Assembly (NCBI GenBank): GCA_964573105.1
Contig: CAZNIS010000010.1
Location: 1-64,000 of the forward strand
Origin: CAKZSB01 sp964573105
GTDB taxonomy: Bacteria > Pseudomonadota > Gammaproteobacteria > Granulosicoccales > Granulosicoccaceae
DNA: 64,000 bases
Direction of reading: 5' to 3'
Below the pieces are notes generated by a model. That model did not search any database and was not told the DNA's origin. It saw only the letters and a program-made list of their open reading frames with translations. A program made the position numbers and the translations under genes. Shown in pieces: positions 60,049-64,000 of the stretch; within the stretch, counting starts at the first letter, position 1; the number at the start of each line of letters is the position of its first letter.

Positions 60049-61746
60049 TTAGGCACGCAAAGCCGGAGAGGCGATTTTGTCTGACACATGAAAATCCCAC
60101 AGTGTGGCCCCGTTGTGGGCGGTAAAACGGGTCAGGGTACTTTTTAGCTGATCCAGCGTTTCGATTTTCTCTGCGGCGATACCGAACCCGCGTGCGATTG
60201 CAGCCAGATCGCTGTGGCCAAACACCGCACCTCCATCGCCCAGACCGTGCGCGCGCAGCTTGTGGATTTCCGAGCCGTAGGCGCCGTCGTTCATCACGAC
60301 AACAAGAATATTCAGCGCGTGGCGGCGAATGGTTTCCAATTCCTGTGCATGCATCAAAAAGCTGCCGTCGCCATCGAACAGCACCACCGGCTCTTCAGGG
60401 CGGGCGACGGCCACGCCGATGGCGTACGACAGTCCGTTGCCGATTGCGCCAAACTCGCGAATAGTCAAAAAGCGATCGGCCGGGCGCTGGTACATGTGCG
60501 CAAAAAACCAGGAGCAATGGCCGGAAGAATTGACCACATGCCAGTGTTTGGGGATCGTCGAATCCAGTGCCTGCACAACGCGCCGCGGGTCGTGCAAGCC
60601 GGGCTCGGCCGGATAGGGGTGGTCGTCGGGAACGCTCGCTGCAATGGCTGCAGCGGTAGCGTCACTTCGCCATTGCGTATTGTCTGTCTGTTGTGCTGGC
60701 AGCTGCTCGAGCAACGCTTGGATCGCGACTTTGGCATCGCCTCGAATGTGCGATCGGGCGGCAATTCTGCCTTGACTGACAGTACCGGGGTGCAGGTCGA
60801 TCTGCAGTACGAGATCGGCTGAAAACAGTTTGCCATCACTGGAATTGTGCTGTGCGAGGCGGCAGCCGACAGCGACGATCAGGTCGGCCTGCGACAGGTA
60901 CTCGCGAGTGAGCTTGGTTGAAAACCCGCCAACAATGCCAATGCACCACGGGTCGTCGTGAAAGAGACCTCGTGCCGGCAAAGTAGTTGCGAGCAAGGCG
61001 CCGGTACGTTGCGCCAGCAGCTGGCAGGCTGCACTCGCACCGCTGCGTGCTGCACCAAGCCCGGCCATGACGATGATTCTTCGCGCCGCCTGAATTTGCT
61101 TGATCGCTTTCGCAAGCTCTTCTGCAGCGGGTGGTCTTTTGTCGGGTGGCGGCAGTAACTGTGCAGAAGGTGCAGGCAATGTGCATGGCTGCGGTGCGCG
61201 TTGACTCTGCAGATCCATTGGTACCCCCAGAACTACCGGGCATTGATGCTGTTGCGCGTAGAGGAATGCGTCGCGAATCTGTTCTGTCATCAGATCGATA
61301 CTGTGCAGTGGCTGGTAGCGTGCGCCGCACGCCTCGACCAGCGGTGCCTGATCGATAGCCTGGTTGTACCAGGGCTTGTGCAACGGGGCTTCGCCGGCGA
61401 AAATCACCAATGGAATTTGTGCGCGCACGGCGATCGGCAGGGCTGTCATGATTTGGGTCAGCCCTGGACCGCAAGTGACCGTGGCAATCCCGGTGCGCCC
61501 CGTCGTTCTCGACCAGGCCATTGCAGCGGCCACTGCGCAGTGCTCATCGCGCACGTAGGTGAACGGACAGCCGCGCTGCAGCATCGCTTGCGCCCACTTC
61601 ATGTTGGCATCGCCCAACAGCGCGAAACAGTGGCCTGGATCTTCGCGCACGAAGGTTTCAGCCAACAGTTCGTAGACGTATTCCGCCATTGTCGGCTGCG
61701 CGGCTGACACAGATGCCTGCAGGTTTTCGTTGGTGTTGTTGTTCAA
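60049..61746 (-). CDS. Thiamine diphosphate-dependent enzyme (acetolactate synthase-like)
   Basis: A ThDP enzyme of up to 565 residues with three-domain layout: Pyr domain with the ThDP-activating Glu (YVRDEHCAVAAAMAWSRTTG), TVTCGPGLTQ, the central FAD-like/transhydrogenase domain (RRIIVMAGLGAARSGASAAC), and PP domain with FDGDGSFLMHAQELETIRRH...VVVMNDGAYG (the GDG-Nx metal motif). It resembles acetolactate synthase, benzoylformate decarboxylase or sulfoacetaldehyde acetyltransferase. No small subunit gene (ilvH-like) is nearby, so it is probably not the biosynthetic AHAS. The start could be TTG 61746, a GTG 12 codons later, or ATG 61689. Confidence 0.8.
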   Translation of the reverse strand: MNNNTNENLQASVSAAQPTMAEYVYELLAETFVREDPGHCFALLGDANMKWAQAMLQRGCPFTYVRDEHCAVAAAMAWSRTTGRTGIATVTCGPGLTQIMTALPIAVRAQIPLVIFAGEAPLHKPWYNQAIDQAPLVEACGARYQPLHSIDLMTEQIRDAFLYAQQHQCPVVLGVPMDLQSQRAPQPCTLPAPSAQLLPPPDKRPPAAEELAKAIKQIQAARRIIVMAGLGAARSGASAACQLLAQRTGALLATTLPARGLFHDDPWCIGIVGGFSTKLTREYLSQADLIVAVGCRLAQHNSSDGKLFSADLVLQIDLHPGTVSQGRIAARSHIRGDAKVAIQALLEQLPAQQTDNTQWRSDATAAAIAASVPDDHPYPAEPGLHDPRRVVQALDSTIPKHWHVVNSSGHCSWFFAHMYQRPADRFLTIREFGAIGNGLSYAIGVAVARPEEPVVLFDGDGSFLMHAQELETIRRHALNILVVVMNDGAYGSEIHKLRAHGLGDGGAVFGHSDLAAIARGFGIAAEKIETLDQLKSTLTRFTAHNGATLWDFHVSDKIASPALRA

Positions 61747-61792
61747 TCCGCGGTCAATCCAGGTCTTTGCAGCCTGTGCAGGTCTGATGTTG

Positions 61793-62554
61793 TCAGTCGA
61801 GCGTATCGAGTTCGTCTATCTCGTCACTGAGGTCGAACGTTGTCTCATTCGGATCGGCGGGCGGTGTCTGGTCGTCGAGCGTCTGGGTGCGGTGGCGACG
61901 CGACCAGAAATCGCGCAGGAACACATAGGGATCCAGCGCTGCTTCGTCGAGCAGATTATCAGTACCCAGCAGATCTGCCCGAAACGCGATGATTTCAGTA
62001 CCTTGCACGGCAACCACCGTTCTGAAATCCTCAAGGTAGCGCGGGTAGCTGGTGTAGGAGCCCGGAATGCGGCCAATCGCGGCGCGCAGGTTCGACGGGC
62101 CAAACAGTGGCAGCATGACAAACGGCCCTTCAGCGAAACCCCATTTGCCGAAGGTCTGGCCAAAGGTCTCGTAGTTGCGCTCAATCCCGAGCCGGCTGGC
62201 TACGTCGATAAAGCCCAGCAACCCGACCGTGCTATTAATAGCCAGTCTGCCGAGATCGTCTCCCGCCTCGCGAAATTTCCCCTGCAGCAAGTCGTTGACG
62301 AGCACATTGACAGTGAAGATATTGGTAAAAAAGTTAGTGATACCGTCCTCGACCGGATCGGGTACGACACGCTTGTAACCCTTGGCGGCCGGTTTGATCA
62401 GGTAGTTATCCAGATGTGTGTTGAACGCATAGACCTTGCGGTTGACAGACTCGAAGGGATCGTTCACCGGCGCTTCGACCCGGGTGGTGGCACATCCGCC
62501 GAGTAGCATCAGAGCCAGGATAGTCAGGCAGAGTTGCCGAATATTGTGGGTCAC
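61793..62554 (-). CDS. mlaA: Outer-membrane lipid-asymmetry lipoprotein MlaA (VacJ)
   Basis: MlaA removes misplaced phospholipids from the outer leaflet of the outer membrane and passes them to the MlaBCDEF retrograde pathway. The 253-residue precursor has a lipobox (LLGGC), then NDPFESVNRKVYAFNTHLDN, the family hallmark, LAINSTVGLLGFIDVASRLG, and FGQTFGKWGFAEGPFVMLPL. The GTG at 62554 follows AGAGG and is better than an ATG at 62590. None of mlaBCDEF is nearby, as is common in gammaproteobacteria. Confidence 0.95.
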   Translation of the reverse strand: MTHNIRQLCLTILALMLLGGCATTRVEAPVNDPFESVNRKVYAFNTHLDNYLIKPAAKGYKRVVPDPVEDGITNFFTNIFTVNVLVNDLLQGKFREAGDDLGRLAINSTVGLLGFIDVASRLGIERNYETFGQTFGKWGFAEGPFVMLPLFGPSNLRAAIGRIPGSYTSYPRYLEDFRTVVAVQGTEIIAFRADLLGTDNLLDEAALDPYVFLRDFWSRRHRTQTLDDQTPPADPNETTFDLSDEIDELDTLD

Positions 62555-62773
62555 GTAGTCTGCCTCTTCTGTGCAGGTTTTGGGAATCATACTGAGATTG
62601 GGTCAGGTATGGCGTTCAGACCCTGTATTGGCGCGTTACGAACTGGTACACGATGGCGCAGTGCGAAGCAGTGTCTCGCGCATGGGATTGGAAGGTCCGG
62701 CCGGGGAATAGTTCAGCGCGTGATAGCGTTCTGTGCACTGGACGAAGACGCTAAAAAGCGGAATGATCTACTC

Positions 62774-63778
62774 ATGAGCAAAGGTAGCGTAACGTCAGAT
62801 GATGTAGCCAGGCTTGCAAAGGTGTCGCAGTCGGCGGTGAGTCGCGCCTTCACAGCAGGTGCGAGTATTTCCGAGGAGACCCGCAACCGTGTGCAGGCTG
62901 CCGCGCGTGAGCTGGGTTATCGACCCAATGCGCTGGCCCGTGCGATGACCAGCGGGCGGTCGCGACTGATCGCGTTGCTGGCAGCCTATCTCGACAATCA
63001 CTTTTATCCGGTTGTGCTGGAACAATTGTCGCGCGCGCTGCAGGGACATGGCTACCATGTGCTGCTGTTCATGACCGAGCCGGGCAAACAGGACGAAGTG
63101 GTACAGCGTATTCTGCAGTACCAGGTCGAAGGTATCGTGATGGCATCGGCCACGCTGTCGTCCAGTCTGGCCGCCGAATGTTCGCGAACCGGCATACCGA
63201 TCGTTCAGCTCAATCGCTATGTGGCGTCTTCTCCGGCCAGCAGTGTCACCTCCGATAACATCGAGGGGGGCTGTCTGGCTGCGGATTTGCTGGCTCGGGC
63301 CGGACATCAGCGCATCGCGTTTATCGCCGGTGCCGAAGACTCCTCAACCAATCGCGATCGTGAGGCGGGATTCTACAAGGGGCTTGCGCAGCACGGACTG
63401 GCGGTCGCTGCGCGCGCTGTCGGCGGCTATCAATTTGAGGGTGCGGCAGCCGCTGCGCGGGCGCTGATGGGTGGGGCTGAGCGTCCAGATGCGATTTTCG
63501 TCGCCAACGATCACATGGCGTTCGCGGTGATGGACGTGCTGCGATCCGAATTTGGCCTGCGCATTCCGGAAGATGTGTCGATTGTCGGTTACGACGATGT
63601 GCCGGAGGCGGCCTGGCAGGGGTATTCTCTGACAACGATTTCGCAGGCACCGGCGCAGATGATCGATGCGACGGTGAATATTCTGATGGAGCAAATCGAA
63701 CAGCAGACGGTGCGCTCGCGAGCGGCCGTCATCCCGGTAAAACTGGTGATACGAAGGTCGGCACGATTACCGCCCTGA
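62774..63778 (+). CDS. LacI-family transcriptional regulator
   Basis: A 334-residue repressor. N-terminal helix-turn-helix: SDDVARLAKVSQSAVSRAFT, then hinge ARELGYRPNALARAMTSGRS. Periplasmic-binding-like ligand domain (about 60-330) with LSRALQGHGYHVLLFMTEPG, IFVANDHMAFAVMDVLRSEF and VSIVGYDDVPEAAWQGYSLT. Such regulators usually sense sugars or sugar acids. The nearby sugar-handling genes (Ldh2, epimerase, ThDP enzyme) are natural targets, but they face away from it. ATG 62774 is the first Met in front of the HTH; the open frame continues upstream without homology. Confidence 0.92.
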   Translation: MSKGSVTSDDVARLAKVSQSAVSRAFTAGASISEETRNRVQAAARELGYRPNALARAMTSGRSRLIALLAAYLDNHFYPVVLEQLSRALQGHGYHVLLFMTEPGKQDEVVQRILQYQVEGIVMASATLSSSLAAECSRTGIPIVQLNRYVASSPASSVTSDNIEGGCLAADLLARAGHQRIAFIAGAEDSSTNRDREAGFYKGLAQHGLAVAARAVGGYQFEGAAAAARALMGGAERPDAIFVANDHMAFAVMDVLRSEFGLRIPEDVSIVGYDDVPEAAWQGYSLTTISQAPAQMIDATVNILMEQIEQQTVRSRAAVIPVKLVIRRSARLPP

Positions 63779-63787
63779 GTCGAGCAG

Positions 63788-63952
63788 TTAGCGTAGCTGG
63801 GTTGCGATGAATACCAACAGAACCAGGCAGCTGAGGCAAAGCACCACTTTGCCAACGATGATGGCAGAGTCGACGCGTTGCATGTTGGCATCCAGCTGAG
63901 AATAGTGCCGTCTGTACCGTCGATAACGCCTGGTCCATTTCAGTAGCTTCAT
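63788..63952 (-). CDS. Possible small single-pass membrane protein (54 aa) or 3' end of a larger gene
   Basis: A 54-codon frame on the minus strand beginning MKLLKWTRRYRRYRRHYS, very basic, then a single hydrophobic helix (VGKVVLCLSCLVLLVFIATQ) and stop TAA at 63788. The basic, then hydrophobic arrangement looks like a real membrane protein rather than a shadow frame. The frame is also open through the right edge of the window (16 more codons), so this may be the C-terminus of a longer gene. No strong ribosome site is seen before the ATG. Confidence 0.4.
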   Translation of the reverse strand: MKLLKWTRRYRRYRRHYSQLDANMQRVDSAIIVGKVVLCLSCLVLLVFIATQLR

Positions 63953-64000
63953 TGTCAGAAAGGTCCCGAAGTCATGGATGCTGGGTTGAGAGCGGACATC

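Noticed and set aside
1..64000. CRISPR arrays, tRNA/rRNA genes, transposases, integrases, prophage genes
   Set aside because: No regularly spaced direct repeats, no cloverleaf or rRNA-like stretches and no mobile-element protein motifs were seen by eye; small RNAs cannot be excluded without a covariance search.

Overview
The window reads as chromosome from a free-living, aerobic, Gram-negative heterotroph, most likely a gammaproteobacterium. Supporting this are a trimeric-type porin, the outer-membrane lipid protein MlaA, OmpA-like and Blc lipoproteins, a family B DNA polymerase II, a bacterial FAN1 nuclease, QueF, and the PpsR/PpsA pair. The DNA is G+C-rich by eye, with AT-rich islands only around a few promoters (upstream of the porin, and around 56.9 kb). 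Genes are dense, with frequent 1-8 nt overlaps inside operons. I see no rRNA, tRNA, insertion sequence, integrase, prophage or CRISPR array. Genus-level placement is not possible by reading alone.

Layout. 0-13 kb: porin; divergent ppsR/ppsA; a VOC protein; an M48 peptidase with a TerB-like tail; queF; a DUF442-type protein; a glycine-rich DUF533 protein; single-chain pyruvate carboxylase followed by a YpeA-like acetyltransferase. With PpsA this is a gluconeogenic/anaplerotic set. 13-17 kb: a small lipoprotein, a histone H1-like protein, polB, and a coiled-coil protein. 17.8-24.2 kb: a tightly coupled six-gene MoxR/DUF58/DUF4381/BatA/BatB-TPR/BatD operon. 24.4-27.7 kb: a 2-hydroxyacid dehydrogenase, malonyl-CoA synthetase (MatB) and an SH3b membrane protein. 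28-38.4 kb: a phenylacetate catabolic island, paaABCDE plus an SDR on the minus strand, divergent from paaZ-paaX-paaJ-paaK on the plus strand. It lacks the paaF/G/H beta-oxidation genes. 38.5-45 kb: a Do-like protease, then a minus-strand ABC exporter operon (ATPase, two permeases, Nudix). Each permease carries a large extracytoplasmic region: one has an intact HExxH metallopeptidase signature, and its paralogue has lost it. 45-51 kb: Blc lipocalin, an Old-Yellow-Enzyme/FAD oxidoreductase, an OmpA-like lipoprotein, a 4CL-like acyl-CoA ligase and a ChaN-like protein. 51.4-55.4 kb: a Cas4-like-nuclease/XPD-type helicase fusion overlapping a FAN1-type VRR-NUC nuclease, a probable crosslink-repair pair. 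55.6-64 kb: two small secreted proteins, a near-consensus Fur box upstream of an SDR/Ldh2/aldose-epimerase operon, a convergent ThDP enzyme, MlaA, a LacI-type regulator and a small membrane protein at the right edge.

How it fits together. Phenylacetate is activated by PaaK, epoxidised by PaaABCDE, ring-opened and oxidised by PaaZ, and thiolysed by PaaJ, under PaaX control. The resulting acetyl-CoA and C4 units can enter gluconeogenesis through Pyc and PpsA. MatB and the 4CL-like ligase widen the range of acids that can be activated. The most unusual region is the ABC/metallopeptidase exporter operon (39.6-44.9 kb); the next is the FAN1/helicase pair. The rest is mostly conventional housekeeping and catabolic content.
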